Part shown: in pieces, positions 39,693 to 50,030 of the stretch
How positions within the stretch are numbered: the first letter of the stretch is position 1
Layout: each line of letters opens with the position of its first letter
Source of the DNA: Williamsia muralis NBRC 105860
GTDB lineage: Bacteria > Actinomycetota > Actinomycetes > Mycobacteriales > Mycobacteriaceae
Direction of reading: 5' to 3'
Assembly (NCBI RefSeq): GCF_001598915.1
Contig: NZ_BDAP01000004.1
Span: forward strand, 124,001-188,000
DNA length: 64,000 bases
Made by a program: the position numbers and the translations under genes
The notes under the pieces: generated by a model
What the model was told of the DNA's origin: nothing
The model's database searches: none
The model's input: the letters and a program-made list of their open reading frames with translations, nothing else

Positions 39693-41951
39693 GTGAAAGA
39701 AGAGAAAACCACCTATTGCCGGATCTGCGAACCGCTCTGCGGGATGATCGCCACCGTCGAGGACGGGAAGCTGCTCTCGCTGCGGCCGGACAAGCAGAAC
39801 CCGTTGTCCAAAGGCTTCGCCTGCCCCAAGGGCATAGCCTTCACGGAGATCGTCAACGATCCCGACCGCGTTCTGCACCCCTTGCGCAAGAACGAGTTCG
39901 GCGAGTTCGAAGAGGTTTCCTGGGACACCGCGATGTCCGACATCACCTCTCGCCTCGGCGCGATCCACCGCCGTGACGGTGCCGGCAGCATCGGATGGTA
40001 TTTCGGCAATCCGGCAACATTCTCCACCGGCCACACACTCTGGGTGGCCAACTTCACGACGCTGCTGGGCACACCGCACGTCTACTCGGCCGGGTCACAA
40101 GACGTCAACAACCGATTCGTGGCGAGTCACTTCCTCTACGGCACCCCGGTTGCAGCACCCATTCCCGACATCAACCGGGTGCAATTCCTGGTGATCATCG
40201 GCGCCAATCCCGTTGTCTCCCACGGCAGTGTGATGAGTTCACCGCGTATCCGGGAAAGCCTGCAGGCCATCACGAACCGCGGTGGACGCGTACTGGTGAT
40301 CGACCCTCGCCGCACCGAGACCGCCCGCGAGTTCGAATGGCAGCCGATCGTCCCGGATACCGACGCGCTGCTGCTCCTGTCGCTCCTGCACGTCATGTTC
40401 GCCGAGATGCTCGCCGACGAGGATCAGCTGGCCGAGCAATCCACCGGTCTCGAGTCGATCAAAGAGCTGGCCGCCGGTTTCGCTCCCGAGATGACCGCCG
40501 ATCGCACGGGCATCGATCCCCAGACCGTGCGCGATTTGGCCCGCACCCTGGTGGTCACCGACCGCGCCGCGATCTATGGCCGGATCGGGACGTCGCTGGG
40601 TCGCGCGGGCACCCTCACCACCGCGTTGCTCGACATCGTCAACCTCGTCGCCGGCAACCTCGACGTCGCCGGCGGATCCATGTTCGGCGATCTGGGCATC
40701 GCCGGACAACGCCTGGGAGTGGCAGCGCTGCAACATGTCTCGCGGTTCGCGTGGAACGGACGGCGCAGCAGGGTCGGCGATCTGCCGCAGGTTCTGGGCA
40801 CCGCTCCGGCGTCGGTGATGGCCAAGGAGATGCTCACCCCGGGCAAAGGACAACTCAAGGCCCTGTTCGTGAGCGCCGGCAATCCGGTTCTGTCGGTGCC
40901 CAACGGCGACGAACTCTCCAAGGCGCTCGGCGACCTGGAGTTGATGGTGTCCCTCGACTTCTATCAGAACGAGACCAACGCTCACGCCGACTACATCCTG
41001 CCCACCACCACGATGTACGAGCGGTCCGACTTCCTCCTCCCCTTCCAGGCCCTGTTCACCACGCCGTTCAAACAGGCCACCGAAGCCGTCATCCCGCCTC
41101 GCGGGGAAGCGCGCGAAGAATGGGAGATCATCAACGAGCTCGTCGCGTCGCTTGCCAAACAGGCACCGCTGTTGGGCGGGCTGCACCTGTTCAACAAGTT
41201 CGCCGATCTGGTCGGCAAGCCGTGGACTCCGACGACGCTCTCCGATCTGGTGGTGCGCATCGGGATGGGCGGTGACCGTTTCGGTCTTCGTCGCGGGGGC
41301 CTCACCTTCGAGAAGCTGATCAACAAGTTCCCGCACGGCAAAATAGTCGCGGACAATCTCGAGCCCGGCCAGCTGCGCAAGATCGTCACCCATCGAGCGC
41401 GCAAGATCCGGCTGGACGCGCCCGAGTTGCTCGCCGAGATCGACCGCCTCGAGCGTGATACCGACCCCGGCTACCCTTTACGGCTCATCGGCATGCGCGA
41501 GATCCGTTCGGAGAACAGCTGGCAGCACAACGCCCCGATGTTGTTGCGCGGCGGCAGGACTCATGCGGCCCGCATGCACCCCACCGATGCCGCCGACCGA
41601 GGAATCGCGGAGGGCGAGCTGATCAGTGTCGCCTCGCGGCACGGTCAGATCGCGCTTCCGGTGACGCTGACGGACGACATCAAACAGGGCGTCGTCGCCA
41701 TCCCACACGGCTGGGGCCACAACGGGAACGGCGGGTGGACCAGAGCGAACGACGCCGCGAGCAACGACCTCGGCACTGGCGGGGTCAACGTCAACAAGCT
41801 CATCTCCTCGGACCCCGAGGATCTCGAGCGCCTGGCAGGGATGGCCAACATGACCGGCGTGCCGATCCAGGTTGCCGCCCTCGACCGCACGTCCGACTCC
41901 GTCCGCGACCGGCTGAGCGCGTCATCAGACATGGTCGCCTCCGGCGAGTAG
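39693..41951 (+). CDS. Molybdopterin oxidoreductase (Rv0197-like)
   Basis: A 752-residue member of the DMSO reductase superfamily. The N-terminus binds a [4Fe-4S] cluster through C9-x2-C12-x3-C16 and C44 (GFACPKG). bis-MGD-binding segments follow (FLVIIGANPVVSHGSVMSSPR, GRVLVIDPRRTETA, LFVSAGNPVLSVPNG), and the C-terminal domain starts near RLIGMREIRSENSWQHNAP. The metal-ligand position appears to be in VYSAGSQDVNNRF, without Cys. Substrate unknown. GTG start 6 bases after AGGAGG. No membrane or small subunit genes are adjacent. Confidence 0.85.
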   Translation: MKEEKTTYCRICEPLCGMIATVEDGKLLSLRPDKQNPLSKGFACPKGIAFTEIVNDPDRVLHPLRKNEFGEFEEVSWDTAMSDITSRLGAIHRRDGAGSIGWYFGNPATFSTGHTLWVANFTTLLGTPHVYSAGSQDVNNRFVASHFLYGTPVAAPIPDINRVQFLVIIGANPVVSHGSVMSSPRIRESLQAITNRGGRVLVIDPRRTETAREFEWQPIVPDTDALLLLSLLHVMFAEMLADEDQLAEQSTGLESIKELAAGFAPEMTADRTGIDPQTVRDLARTLVVTDRAAIYGRIGTSLGRAGTLTTALLDIVNLVAGNLDVAGGSMFGDLGIAGQRLGVAALQHVSRFAWNGRRSRVGDLPQVLGTAPASVMAKEMLTPGKGQLKALFVSAGNPVLSVPNGDELSKALGDLELMVSLDFYQNETNAHADYILPTTTMYERSDFLLPFQALFTTPFKQATEAVIPPRGEAREEWEIINELVASLAKQAPLLGGLHLFNKFADLVGKPWTPTTLSDLVVRIGMGGDRFGLRRGGLTFEKLINKFPHGKIVADNLEPGQLRKIVTHRARKIRLDAPELLAEIDRLERDTDPGYPLRLIGMREIRSENSWQHNAPMLLRGGRTHAARMHPTDAADRGIAEGELISVASRHGQIALPVTLTDDIKQGVVAIPHGWGHNGNGGWTRANDAASNDLGTGGVNVNKLISSDPEDLERLAGMANMTGVPIQVAALDRTSDSVRDRLSASSDMVASGE

Positions 41952-41977
41952 GTCCGGGTACCCGCTAAGTTGGCCGG

Positions 41978-42415
41978 GTGAGAGCACTTCTGCAGAGGGT
42001 CACTGAAGCGTCGGTCGAAGTCGAAGGTGAGGTGGTCGGCCGGATCGAACCCGGCGACGGTCGCCATGGCCTCGTCGCGCTCATCGGGGTGACGCACACC
42101 GATGGCGCCGACGACGCCAGGACCCTCGCCGACAAGATCTGGCGGCTCCGGATTCTCGACGGAGAGAAGTCAGCTGCCGACCTCGGCGCACCGATTCTCG
42201 TGATCAGTCAGTTCACCCTGTACGCCAACACCGCCAAGGGACGTCGGCCGTCGTGGAATGCGGCAGCGCCGGGTTCGGTGGCAGAGCCACTCGTGGCCGA
42301 GGTGGTCGCAGCGCTGCGGTCGTCGGGTGCCGAGGTGGCGACCGGCCGGTTCGGGGCGCACATGAAGGTCAGCCTGGTCAACGACGGCCCGGTGTCCATC
42401 ATGTTGGAGGTCTGA
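41978..42415 (+). CDS. dtd: D-aminoacyl-tRNA deacylase
   Basis: A 145-residue enzyme that hydrolyses D-amino acids, and glycine mis-charged on tRNA-Ala, from tRNA. It has the family signatures SQFTLYA and the Gly-cisPro-type NDGPVS near the C-terminus. The start is GTG; it lies 26 bases after the oxidoreductase stop and is followed by a strong bidirectional hairpin. Confidence 0.95.
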   Translation: MRALLQRVTEASVEVEGEVVGRIEPGDGRHGLVALIGVTHTDGADDARTLADKIWRLRILDGEKSAADLGAPILVISQFTLYANTAKGRRPSWNAAAPGSVAEPLVAEVVAALRSSGAEVATGRFGAHMKVSLVNDGPVSIMLEV

Positions 42416-42425
42416 GACCCGATTT

Positions 42426-42476
42426 TGGTGGGTTCCGGTGAACCTGACCTGCAGGTTTACCCACCCGAACCCACCA
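42426..42476. terminator. Bidirectional terminator between dtd and map
   Basis: An outer 10-bp perfect stem (TGGTGGGTTC / GAACCCACCA) encloses an inner 9-bp helix (GTGAACCTG / CAGGTTTAC, one G-T). TTTT-like sequence precedes it on one side. It lies 10 bases after dtd and 9 bases after map, serving both convergent genes. Confidence 0.85.
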
Positions 42477-42484
42477 CTATGGGA

Positions 42485-43276
42485 TTACGGGCGGACGGTG
42501 AGGATGCGAGGACCGTCGGAGGTGACCACAACGGTGTGCTCCCAATGCGAGGCACGGGTGCCGTCGTTGGTGATGACGGTCCAACCGTCGTCGAGCACGG
42601 TGGTCTCCACCGTGCCGAGGGTGAGCATGGGTTCGATCGCCAGCGTGGATCCGATCACCAGCTGCGGGCCCCGGCCCGCCTTGCCCTCATTCGGCAGGAA
42701 CGGGTCCAGATGCATCTCGCGACCGATGCCGTGACCGCCGTATCCGTCCACGATGCCGAAGGTCCGGCCGTAGGTCTTCTCCGCAGCACGCGTGGCCGTC
42801 TCGATCGCATGCGAGATGTCGGTGAGCCGGCCGCCGTCGACCATCGCGGCGATACCGGCCTCCATGGCCAGGCGGGTCGCATCGTTGAGGTCCTGATCTG
42901 CCGCCGACAGGTCACCGACCCCGAAGGTCCACGCGGAGTCACCGTGCCAGCCGTCGAGAATCGCACCACAGTCGATGGACACCAGGTCATGCTCGGCGAG
43001 CACCACGTCCTTGGACGGGATGCCGTGCACCACAACGTCGTTGACCGACGAACAGATGGAGCCGGTGAACCCGTGGTATCCGAGGAACGATGGGACAGCC
43101 CCGGCCTCGCGGATCACCGTCTCGGCGACCTCGTCCAGTTCCAGGGTGGAGACACCTGCCTTGGCGGCTTCGCGAACGGCGACCAGCGCACGGCCGACAA
43201 CCTCACCGGCAGCGGCCATCGCATCCACCTCGCCCGCCGAACGGAACGGAACGGGCTTGGGTTTACGAAACCCCAT
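42485..43276 (-). CDS. map: Methionine aminopeptidase, type I
   Basis: A 263-residue enzyme that removes initiator methionine. The five metal ligands are visible in [20 protein letters not shown] (two Asp), [10 protein letters not shown] (His), AIEPML (Glu) and [10 protein letters not shown] (Glu). It ends the secY-adk-map segment, 23 bases after adk. Confidence 0.97.
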   Translation of the reverse strand: MGFRKPKPVPFRSAGEVDAMAAAGEVVGRALVAVREAAKAGVSTLELDEVAETVIREAGAVPSFLGYHGFTGSICSSVNDVVVHGIPSKDVVLAEHDLVSIDCGAILDGWHGDSAWTFGVGDLSAADQDLNDATRLAMEAGIAAMVDGGRLTDISHAIETATRAAEKTYGRTFGIVDGYGGHGIGREMHLDPFLPNEGKAGRGPQLVIGSTLAIEPMLTLGTVETTVLDDGWTVITNDGTRASHWEHTVVVTSDGPRILTVRP

Positions 43277-43299
43277 CAGAACCTACAACTCTCAGATGC

Positions 43300-43845
43300 T
43301 CAGGCGCCGATGGCCCGCAACACGCGCTGGTGTACCTCGTTGACGTCGCCCATGGCGTCGATGGTCTTGACCGTGTCGGCGTAGTACTCGAGCAACGGCG
43401 CCGTCTCCGTGAGGTAGACCTGCATACGGTTGCGGATCACTTCTTCGGTGTCGTCCGCACGTCCGCGAGCCAGCATCCGCTTGACCACAACATCTTCGTC
43501 GACGCCGAACGACAGCACCGCATCGAGCTTGGTGTCGAGCTCATCGAGGATGTGTGTGAGCGCATCGGCCTGGTCGGTCGAACGGGGGAAACCGTCGAGG
43601 ATGAAACCTTTGGCGGCATCCGGCTCGGCAACGCGAGCGCGAACCATGTCGATCGTGATCTCCGACGGCACCAGATTGCCGGCATCAAGATACTTCTTCG
43701 CTTCGAGCCCGATCGGGGTGCCCTGCGAGATGTTGGCGCGGAACAGGTCTCCGGTGGAGATGTGCGGGATTCCCAGGCTTTCCGAGATGAGTTCTGCCTG
43801 CGTACCCTTGCCGGCGCCGGGCGGGCCGAGAATCACCAGTCTCAC
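43300..43845 (-). CDS. adk: Adenylate kinase
   Basis: A 181-residue short-lid adenylate kinase. P-loop [10 protein letters not shown] at residues 7-16, HISTGDLFR for AMP binding and [10 protein letters not shown]. It lacks the about 27-residue zinc-type LID insert, as in M. tuberculosis. The GTG start overlaps the secY stop as GTGA. Confidence 0.97.
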   Translation of the reverse strand: MRLVILGPPGAGKGTQAELISESLGIPHISTGDLFRANISQGTPIGLEAKKYLDAGNLVPSEITIDMVRARVAEPDAAKGFILDGFPRSTDQADALTHILDELDTKLDAVLSFGVDEDVVVKRMLARGRADDTEEVIRNRMQVYLTETAPLLEYYADTVKTIDAMGDVNEVHQRVLRAIGA

Positions 43846-45167
43846 TTGAGAAACCCTTCATACTTGCGCTGCATGAGCTGCGAATTGACCTGTTTGACGG
43901 TGTCCAACCCGACGCCGACCATGATCAGCACCGCGGTGCCGCCAAACGGGATGTTCTGCACCGATCCCGAATTGCCGATCTCCAGGAAGAGGTTGGGCAA
44001 CACGGCGATGGTGCCGAGATAGATGGAGCCGGGCAGAGTGATTCGGCTCAACACGTAGCCGAGGTAGTCCGCCGTCGGCTGACCCGGGCGGATGCCCGGG
44101 ATGAAGCCGCCGTACTTCTTCATCTCGTCCGCACGCTCTTGTGGGTTGAACGTGATCGCCACATAGAAGTACGTGAAGAAGATGATCATCAAGAAGTAGA
44201 CGAGGATGTAGACCGGATTGCTCGGGTCCACGAGATACGTCTGGATCTGACGCTGCCACCACGAGGGTTCCTCGGTGGAACTCTGCGTCAGCTGGAGGAT
44301 CAGGTTCGGCAGGTACAGCAAGGACGACGCGAAGATGACGGGGATGACGCCGGCCTGGTTCACCTTCAACGGGAGGTAGGTGGACGAACCGCCGTACATC
44401 TTGCGGCCGACCATCCGCTTGGCATATTGCACCGGGATACGGCGCTGCCCCTGTTCGATGAACACGACGCCGGCGACGATGGCCAGTGCGGCCAGCAACA
44501 CCAGGAAGAAGACCAGGCCACCACGGGTGTCGAGGATGGTCTTGCCCTCGGACGGGATGCGGGCGGCGATACCGGCGAAGATCATCAGCGACATGCCGTT
44601 GCCGATGCCACGCTCGGTGATCAATTCGCCGAACCACATCACCACGAGCGCGCCCGCAGTCATCACGAGGACGATGATGAACAGCCCGAAGATCGATTGA
44701 TCCCGAAGGATCTGATCACCGTTCTCACACTCGGGGAGCAGATCGCCACGGTCGGCGAGAGCGACGATGCCGGTGGACTGCAACAGGGCCAGGGCGAGCG
44801 TCAGATACCGCGTGTACTGCGTCATCTTCGCCTGGCCGGACTGGCCCTCTTTACGCAACTGCTCGAAACGTGGGATCACCACGGTCAACAGCTGAACGAT
44901 GATGCTGGCGGTGATGAACGGCATGATGCCGATGGCGAACACCGACAGCTGGAGCAGGGCTCCACCGGAGAACATGTTGATCAGGGAGTAGATGCCGGCC
45001 GAGTCGCCCTGAGACGCCGCGTCCAGACACTGCTGAACCTGCTTGTAGTCCACGCCGGGCGACGGAATGGTCGCGCCGAGACGATAAAGAATGATGATTC
45101 CCAGTACGAAGAGAATCTTCCGCCTCAGGTCGGGTGTCCTGAAGGCCGATATGACGGCGGAACGCAC
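43842..45167 (-). CDS. secY: Protein translocase channel subunit SecY
   Basis: A 441-residue membrane protein with ten transmembrane helices forming the export pore. Visible signatures are [10 protein letters not shown] in the first loop, the cytosolic loop [19 protein letters not shown], and the helix-10 region. GTG start 5 bases after GGAGGAG; the protein begins [17 protein letters not shown]. The 187-base gap to rplO upstream is empty. In M. tuberculosis several genes lie in this position; here they are absent. Confidence 0.97.
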   Translation of the reverse strand: MRSAVISAFRTPDLRRKILFVLGIIILYRLGATIPSPGVDYKQVQQCLDAASQGDSAGIYSLINMFSGGALLQLSVFAIGIMPFITASIIVQLLTVVIPRFEQLRKEGQSGQAKMTQYTRYLTLALALLQSTGIVALADRGDLLPECENGDQILRDQSIFGLFIIVLVMTAGALVVMWFGELITERGIGNGMSLMIFAGIAARIPSEGKTILDTRGGLVFFLVLLAALAIVAGVVFIEQGQRRIPVQYAKRMVGRKMYGGSSTYLPLKVNQAGVIPVIFASSLLYLPNLILQLTQSSTEEPSWWQRQIQTYLVDPSNPVYILVYFLMIIFFTYFYVAITFNPQERADEMKKYGGFIPGIRPGQPTADYLGYVLSRITLPGSIYLGTIAVLPNLFLEIGNSGSVQNIPFGGTAVLIMVGVGLDTVKQVNSQLMQRKYEGFLK

Positions 45168-45354
45168 TAACTCCTCCTGGGCAATGTCGCTCCGGCAGCA
45201 GCGTTGCACCGGGCTACAAACAACTCTTGGACTCTAACAGTCACGCGCCGGGGATCCGGCGTGCGACCACTGAAGTGGCGAGCGGCGCGCGCAGTTGCAA
45301 ACGCACCGCCCGCCACTGTAGCGAGTCCTGGGTGGTGGGTGATCGACGTCTGCC

Positions 45355-45795
45355 CTACAGGACAGTCGTGGACCCGCCCGCGGCAGCGATCTTCTCGCTC
45401 GCGGACGACGAGAACTTGTTGGCGGAGACCTGCACGGCCACCGACAATTCGCCCTCGCCGAGAACCTTCACCAGCTCGTTCTTGCGAACAGCACCCTTGG
45501 CGACCAACTCGTCGACACCCACGGTGCCCCCTTCGGGGAACAGCCGGGCGATGTCACCGATGTTGACAACCTGGTACTCGACCCGGTTGCGGTTCTTGAA
45601 ACCCTTGAGCTTGGGCAGCCGCATGTGGATGGGCATCTGCCCGCCCTCGAAGCGGGCAGGCACGTTCTTGCGTGCCTTGGTGCCCTTGGTGCCACGTCCC
45701 GAGGTCTTACCCTTGGAACCCTCACCGCGACCCAGGCGGGTCTTCTCTGTCTTCGACCCGGGGGCGGGCCGCAGATGATGCAGTTTGATTGTCAT
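45355..45795 (-). CDS. rplO: Large ribosomal subunit protein uL15
   Basis: A 146-residue uL15 with the Gly/Lys-rich N-terminus ([34 protein letters not shown]). Four bases separate it from rpmD. Confidence 0.98.
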   Translation of the reverse strand: MTIKLHHLRPAPGSKTEKTRLGRGEGSKGKTSGRGTKGTKARKNVPARFEGGQMPIHMRLPKLKGFKNRNRVEYQVVNIGDIARLFPEGGTVGVDELVAKGAVRKNELVKVLGEGELSVAVQVSANKFSSSASEKIAAAGGSTTVL

Positions 45796-45799
45796 GGAA

Positions 45800-45979
45800 C
45801 TAAACCTCTTCGACGGTCACGAGGTGCCGGACCGCATTGATCAGGCCGCGGTTCTGGGCATTGTCCTCGCGGGTGACGGTCTTGCGGATGCCCCGGAGTC
45901 CGAGGGTCCGCAGGCTGTCACGCTGGTTGCGCTTGGAACCGATGGTGCTCTTCACCTGGGTGATCTTCAGTTCTGCCAT
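45800..45979 (-). CDS. rpmD: Large ribosomal subunit protein uL30
   Basis: A 59-residue uL30: [20 protein letters not shown] and onward, with the [13 protein letters not shown] core. The start is the internal ATG four bases after rpsE; the longer frame upstream overlaps rpsE. Confidence 0.97.
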   Translation of the reverse strand: MAELKITQVKSTIGSKRNQRDSLRTLGLRGIRKTVTREDNAQNRGLINAVRHLVTVEEV

Positions 45980-45983
45980 TTCA

Positions 45984-46652
45984 CTACGCTCCCTGTCCTG
46001 CTCGGGCTCGCAACATACCGGCCGGTGCGACGTCTTCGATCGGCAGGCCACGACGTGCAGCCACCTCTTCGGGACGCTGCAGCAGCTTGAGCGCTGCCAC
46101 GGTTGCGTGCACGACGTTGATGGCGTTGTCGCTGCCCAGGCTCTTGCCGAGGATGTCGTGGACACCCGCGCACTCGAGCACGGCACGCACCGCGCCACCG
46201 GCGATCACACCGGTACCGGGGCTGGCCGGACGGAGCATCACGACTCCGGCCGCAGCCTCACCCTGAACCGGGTGGGTGATGGTCGCGCCGATCATCGGGA
46301 CGCGGAAGAAGTTCTTACGAGCCTCTTCGACACCCTTCTGGATCGCCGCGGGAACTTCCTTGGCCTTGCCGTAACCGACACCGACCAGGCCGTTGCCGTC
46401 ACCGACGACCACCAGAGCGGTGAAGGAGAACCGACGTCCACCCTTGACCACCTTGGAGACGCGGTTGATGGCTACGACGCGCTCGAGCTGGTTCTTGTCT
46501 TCCCGGCCGCCACCGCGCTGGTTGTCGCGACGGTCACGGTTGCCGCCGCCACCGCGGCGGTCGCCGCCCGCGTTGTTGGCGTTGGGGTCATTGCTGGTAC
46601 TTCCGGCGGGTCCGCTTCCGGTACCGCCGTCACGACGCTGACGTCCCGGCAT
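45984..46652 (-). CDS. rpsE: Small ribosomal subunit protein uS5
   Basis: A 222-residue uS5. Residues 1-55 are a Gly/Arg/Asn-rich extension found in actinobacteria. The double-stranded RNA-binding core starts [22 protein letters not shown] and contains [24 protein letters not shown] chosen as [10 protein letters not shown]; an upstream in-frame ATG is less well placed. Confidence 0.97.
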   Translation of the reverse strand: MPGRQRRDGGTGSGPAGSTSNDPNANNAGGDRRGGGGNRDRRDNQRGGGREDKNQLERVVAINRVSKVVKGGRRFSFTALVVVGDGNGLVGVGYGKAKEVPAAIQKGVEEARKNFFRVPMIGATITHPVQGEAAAGVVMLRPASPGTGVIAGGAVRAVLECAGVHDILGKSLGSDNAINVVHATVAALKLLQRPEEVAARRGLPIEDVAPAGMLRARAGQGA

Positions 46653-46689
46653 CAGATGGTCCTTCCGTTGCAAGTATTCGTATCAATCA

Positions 46690-47091
46690 TCAGAACTCGA
46701 GCCCTCCCTCACGGGCGGCATCCGCCAGAGCAGCGATACGACCGTGGTAGCCGTGGCCACCGTGGTCGAACACCACGGCCTGCACACCGGCAGCCTTGGC
46801 GCGGGCGGCGATCAGTTCGCCGACCTTCTTGCTCTGCGCCGACTTGTCGCCACCGGCACTGCGGACGTCGGCCTCGATGGTCGAGGCTGCGGCCACGGTG
46901 TTGCCGGCGAGGTCGTCGACCAGCTGCACGTGGATGTGGCGCGAGGAGCGCTTCACCACGAGCCGCGGCCGTTCGGGAGTGCCGCTGATCTTCTTACGCA
47001 GCCGGAAGTGCCGGCGGGCGTTGGAGACACGACGACGGGTGGACACGTCCTTGCCCAGGGGCAGACGCTTGGTCTTCACAGTTTCACTCAT
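46690..47091 (-). CDS. rplR: Large ribosomal subunit protein uL18
   Basis: A 133-residue 5S rRNA-binding protein ([60 protein letters not shown] at the end). One base separates it from rplF. Confidence 0.97.
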   Translation of the reverse strand: MSETVKTKRLPLGKDVSTRRRVSNARRHFRLRKKISGTPERPRLVVKRSSRHIHVQLVDDLAGNTVAAASTIEADVRSAGGDKSAQSKKVGELIAARAKAAGVQAVVFDHGGHGYHGRIAALADAAREGGLEF

Positions 47092-47092
47092 G

Positions 47093-47629
47093 TCACTTAC
47101 CCGTCTTTCCGACCTTGCGACGGATCTGCTCACCCTCGAAGCGAACGCCCTTGCCCTTGTAGGGGTCCGGACGGCGCAGGCGGCGGATGTTCGCCGAGAT
47201 CTGTCCGACTTGTTGCTTGTCGATTCCCGAAACCGAGAACTTGGTGGGCGATTCCACCGCGAAGGTGATGCCCTCGGGCGCCTTGATGGGCACCGGGTGG
47301 CTGTAACCGAGCGCGAACTCGAGGTCGCTGCCCTTGAGCGCCACGCGGTAACCGACACCGAAGATTTCCATCTTTCGGGTGTAGCCCTCGGTGACACCGG
47401 TGACCAGGTTGGCCACCAGGCTGCGGCTCAGGCCGTGCAGTGCACGGTTACGTCGCTCGTCGTTGGGACGGGTCACCACAACGGTGCCATCTTCGACTGC
47501 GACACTGATCGGCTCCGAGATGTCAACTGACAGTTGCCCCTTGGGGCCCTTGACGTTGACGGTCTGGCCGTCGATCTTCACGTCTACTCCGGCCGGGATT
47601 GCGACCGGGTTCTTTCCAATACGCGACAT
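47093..47629 (-). CDS. rplF: Large ribosomal subunit protein uL6
   Basis: A 178-residue uL6 starting [20 protein letters not shown], with the C-terminal [27 protein letters not shown] motif. Confidence 0.98.
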   Translation of the reverse strand: MSRIGKNPVAIPAGVDVKIDGQTVNVKGPKGQLSVDISEPISVAVEDGTVVVTRPNDERRNRALHGLSRSLVANLVTGVTEGYTRKMEIFGVGYRVALKGSDLEFALGYSHPVPIKAPEGITFAVESPTKFSVSGIDKQQVGQISANIRRLRRPDPYKGKGVRFEGEQIRRKVGKTGK

Positions 47630-47641
47630 TAGTTTTGCCCC

Positions 47642-48040
47642 TTACCAGACGTACGCGAGGACTTCGCCGCCCACGCCCTGGTTGGCGGCTTGGCGGTCGG
47701 TCAGCAGACCCGAGGAAGTGGAGATGATCGCCACGCCCAGGCCGCCGAGCACCTTTGGCAGATTGGTGGACTTCGCGTACACGCGCAGACCCGGCTTGGA
47801 GACGCGCCGGAGACCGGCGATGCTCCGCTCGCGGGTGGGGCCGTACTTCAGCGTGACGACGAGGTTCTTGCCGACCTCGGCATCTTCGCTGCGGTAGTCC
47901 GTGATGTAGCCCTCGCGCTTGAGGATCTCGGCGATGTTGGCCTTGATCTTCGAATGCGGCAGGCTCACCTCATCGTGAAACGCCGAGTTGGCGTTGCGCA
48001 GACGGGTCAAGAAGTCTGCGATCGGATCAGTCATGGTCAT
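47642..48040 (-). CDS. rpsH: Small ribosomal subunit protein uS8
   Basis: A 132-residue uS8 ([63 protein letters not shown]). Normally it follows rpsN directly. Here it is the first gene of a detached half-operon (rpsH to map), with its own promoter and a leader of about 300 bases. Confidence 0.98.
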   Translation of the reverse strand: MTMTDPIADFLTRLRNANSAFHDEVSLPHSKIKANIAEILKREGYITDYRSEDAEVGKNLVVTLKYGPTRERSIAGLRRVSKPGLRVYAKSTNLPKVLGGLGVAIISTSSGLLTDRQAANQGVGGEVLAYVW

Positions 48041-48472
48041 ATCAGACCGTCAACCTTTCTCGCGGCGGTTCCCATGCAGCATGCGCATACCGGTTCCGTT
48101 GACCTCCAGGCGATCGCCTGGCCGTCGCGGGCCTTGCACGTCACATCGTGGGCCTACTACGAAGTGAGTTACGTGTCCCTGACCGACCGTTGCCGGTCAG
48201 GGCAGTTCAGTCCGACTGGCAAGCCAGTCGGGGGTAGTGCTCCCCCGAATGCACGGATGCACTCGGGAGTTTTCAAAGCCGGAAGCCAAGAAAAAGTGGT
48301 CACCTGGGTGTTTCTGACCGACCGAAGGCACGGGTCAGCCTAGGCAACCGTTCTAGTGTAGGGAACGGCGCTGCTCAGGCCAAATTGTCGACCTTCTCCT
48401 GCGCGGTCGGCACCCACACGATTCCAGTGTGAATCCGTCGGTCGCGGCTGCGCCGAGCATGTACCTGGAACA
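48041..48472. other. Long structured leader of rpsH and intergenic region
   Basis: This 432-base region has no gene. On the minus strand a promoter at 48355-48383 would give an about 300-base leader. The leader contains three hairpins: CCTGACCG/CGGTCAGG (48178-48201), CCGACTGGC/GCCAGTCGG (48212-48231) and a GAATGCA/TGCACTC type (48241-48272). A direct repeat GTGTyyCTGACCGACCG occurs at 48173-48189 and 48308-48324. A leader regulating the half-operon is possible but not shown. Confidence 0.55.
48355..48383 (-). promoter_or_regulatory. Promoter of the rpsH half-operon
   Basis: On the minus strand TTGGCC (48378-48383), 17 bases, TACACT (48355-48360). The surrounding bases match the rplN promoter at 53316-53344: CAATTTGG, 13 bases, then GTTCCCTACACT, followed by a CGGTT(G/A)CCT element. 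Identical spacing in both copies strongly supports function. Confidence 0.7.
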
Positions 48473-49879
48473 ATGGCACACACCATGAGAGAACTCGCTC
48501 CAGGAGAGAACACCGCGATCCCGTCGCCGCAGATCAGCGTGTCGGTGACCTGCGCATCTCCGGTGAACACGTCGGCCGTCATGCTGGGCCGCGACGGCCG
48601 GGTGCGTTCGGACGACGATCTGATCTTCTACAACCAGGCGTCGGGGCCCGGTGTCAGCTACCGCGACGCCGGCGCGTCCGACGTCATCAGCATCGACACC
48701 GGCCGGGTGCCGGCCGACATCGAGACGATCGCCATCACCGCCAGTCTCGACGGCAACGGTCCGACCACCTTCGCCACCGCGGGAACGCTGCGTGCCGAAC
48801 TGCGCGATGGCGCAGGTGTGCCGTCCGTGTCGTTCACCCCGGCACGTCTGACCACCGAGGCCGCGGTGGTGTGCATGGAGGTGTACCGGCGCGGCGACGC
48901 GTGGAAGGTCCGGGCCGTCGGACAGGGGTACGACGACGGACTCGCCGGACTCGCGAAAGCCTTCGGCATCCAGGTCGACGACGATCCGGTGACCACCCCC
49001 TCCGCGCCCGACCCCATGCCCTGGCCACCGGCCGGGCAGCCCTCCCCGCCCGCACAGCCCCCGGCTGCATCGTCTTACGCCCCGGCGCAGCCGGTGTCGC
49101 AGCCGACGAACTCGCCATCACCCCAGAACCAGGGAGTCCACGCCATGAACAGTGACCTTTTCGCGCCGGCACATGCCGAGGTGTCGGGCACCGGAATCCA
49201 GAAGCAGGGCAGCAAGATGTGCCGGGTCGGCATGAACGGCGAGGTGATGGCCCGATCCGGGTCGATGGTTGCCTACCAGGGCGACCTGAAGTTCGAGGCC
49301 CTCGGATCCGGGGGTATCGGCCGGGCCATCCGCAACACCCTCACCGGCGAGGGTGTCCCGCTGATGAAGGTCACCGGACGCGGCGATCTGTTCCTTGCCG
49401 ATGCCGCGAGCGACGTCCATCTGATCGACCTCGACGGGACCGACGGCCTGACCATCAACGGCGCCAACGTCCTCGCCTTCGACTCCACGCTGAGCTATGA
49501 CGTCAAACGGATGCAGGGTGCAGCCGCACAGAGCAACGCCGGTCTGTTCAACTGCGTCTTCACCGGCCGCGGACGGATCGCCATCACCACCGACGGCAAC
49601 CCGGTGGTCCTGACCGTCGATCAGCAGACCTATGCCGACCCGAATGCCGCGGTCGCGTGGTCCTCGAGCTTGCAGACCAGCGTCAAGCGCAACGACTCGT
49701 TCAATCTCGGAACCCTGATGGGACGCAGCACCGGTGAACGATTCACGCTCGCGTTCAGCGGCCACGGCTTTGTGGTCGTGCAGCCGTCCGAGATGCCGCC
49801 GGGTGGACTCATCGGCGGAACCGGCGGTGGACAGCAATCGGGTGTGCAGGGTGGGCTCGGCGGACTACTCGGCCGCTGA
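48473..49879 (+). CDS. TerD-AIM24 domain fusion protein
   Basis: A 468-residue two-domain protein. Residues about 15-165 are TerD-like (tellurium-resistance/stress family): SVTCASPVNTSAVMLGRDGRVRSDDDLIFYNQ, then SIDTGRVPADIETIAITASLDG. A Pro/Gln/Ser linker follows (168-225). Residues about 225-440 are AIM24-like beta-structure (MNGEVMARSGSMVAYQGDLKFEALG, FTGRGRIAITTDGNPVVLTVD, GHGFVVVQPSE), ending in a Gly-rich tail. Cytosolic; role unknown, perhaps calcium-linked envelope stress. An alternative ATG lies four codons downstream. Sits inside the split ribosomal operon. Confidence 0.82.
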   Translation: MAHTMRELAPGENTAIPSPQISVSVTCASPVNTSAVMLGRDGRVRSDDDLIFYNQASGPGVSYRDAGASDVISIDTGRVPADIETIAITASLDGNGPTTFATAGTLRAELRDGAGVPSVSFTPARLTTEAAVVCMEVYRRGDAWKVRAVGQGYDDGLAGLAKAFGIQVDDDPVTTPSAPDPMPWPPAGQPSPPAQPPAASSYAPAQPVSQPTNSPSPQNQGVHAMNSDLFAPAHAEVSGTGIQKQGSKMCRVGMNGEVMARSGSMVAYQGDLKFEALGSGGIGRAIRNTLTGEGVPLMKVTGRGDLFLADAASDVHLIDLDGTDGLTINGANVLAFDSTLSYDVKRMQGAAAQSNAGLFNCVFTGRGRIAITTDGNPVVLTVDQQTYADPNAAVAWSSSLQTSVKRNDSFNLGTLMGRSTGERFTLAFSGHGFVVVQPSEMPPGGLIGGTGGGQQSGVQGGLGGLLGR

Positions 49880-49966
49880 CCTCACCACCTTCCATCCCCC
49901 AACACGGTCACCGAGGGCAAATAGCCCTTCGTCGCCAGTGACGGGGACGTTCCTGGTGCGGATGTG
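49865..49966 (-). pseudogene. Remnant of a duplicated DUF559 gene 3' end
   Basis: In frame on the minus strand this segment reads HIRTRNVPVTGDEGLFALGDRVGG and onward, close to the end of the intact gene upstream (HRIRTTIVPVSGGEGLSALGDR). At DNA level 49903-49964 matches 50042-50103 at 54 of 62 positions. No body of a second gene is present, so it looks like the tail of a decayed or recombined copy. Confidence 0.5.
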
Positions 49967-50030
49967 CGGCGCCGTCCAATCCAAACCTTCGGCGGCTCGG
50001 CAACCGTCCCTGCCGGCGACGCCACCGAAA

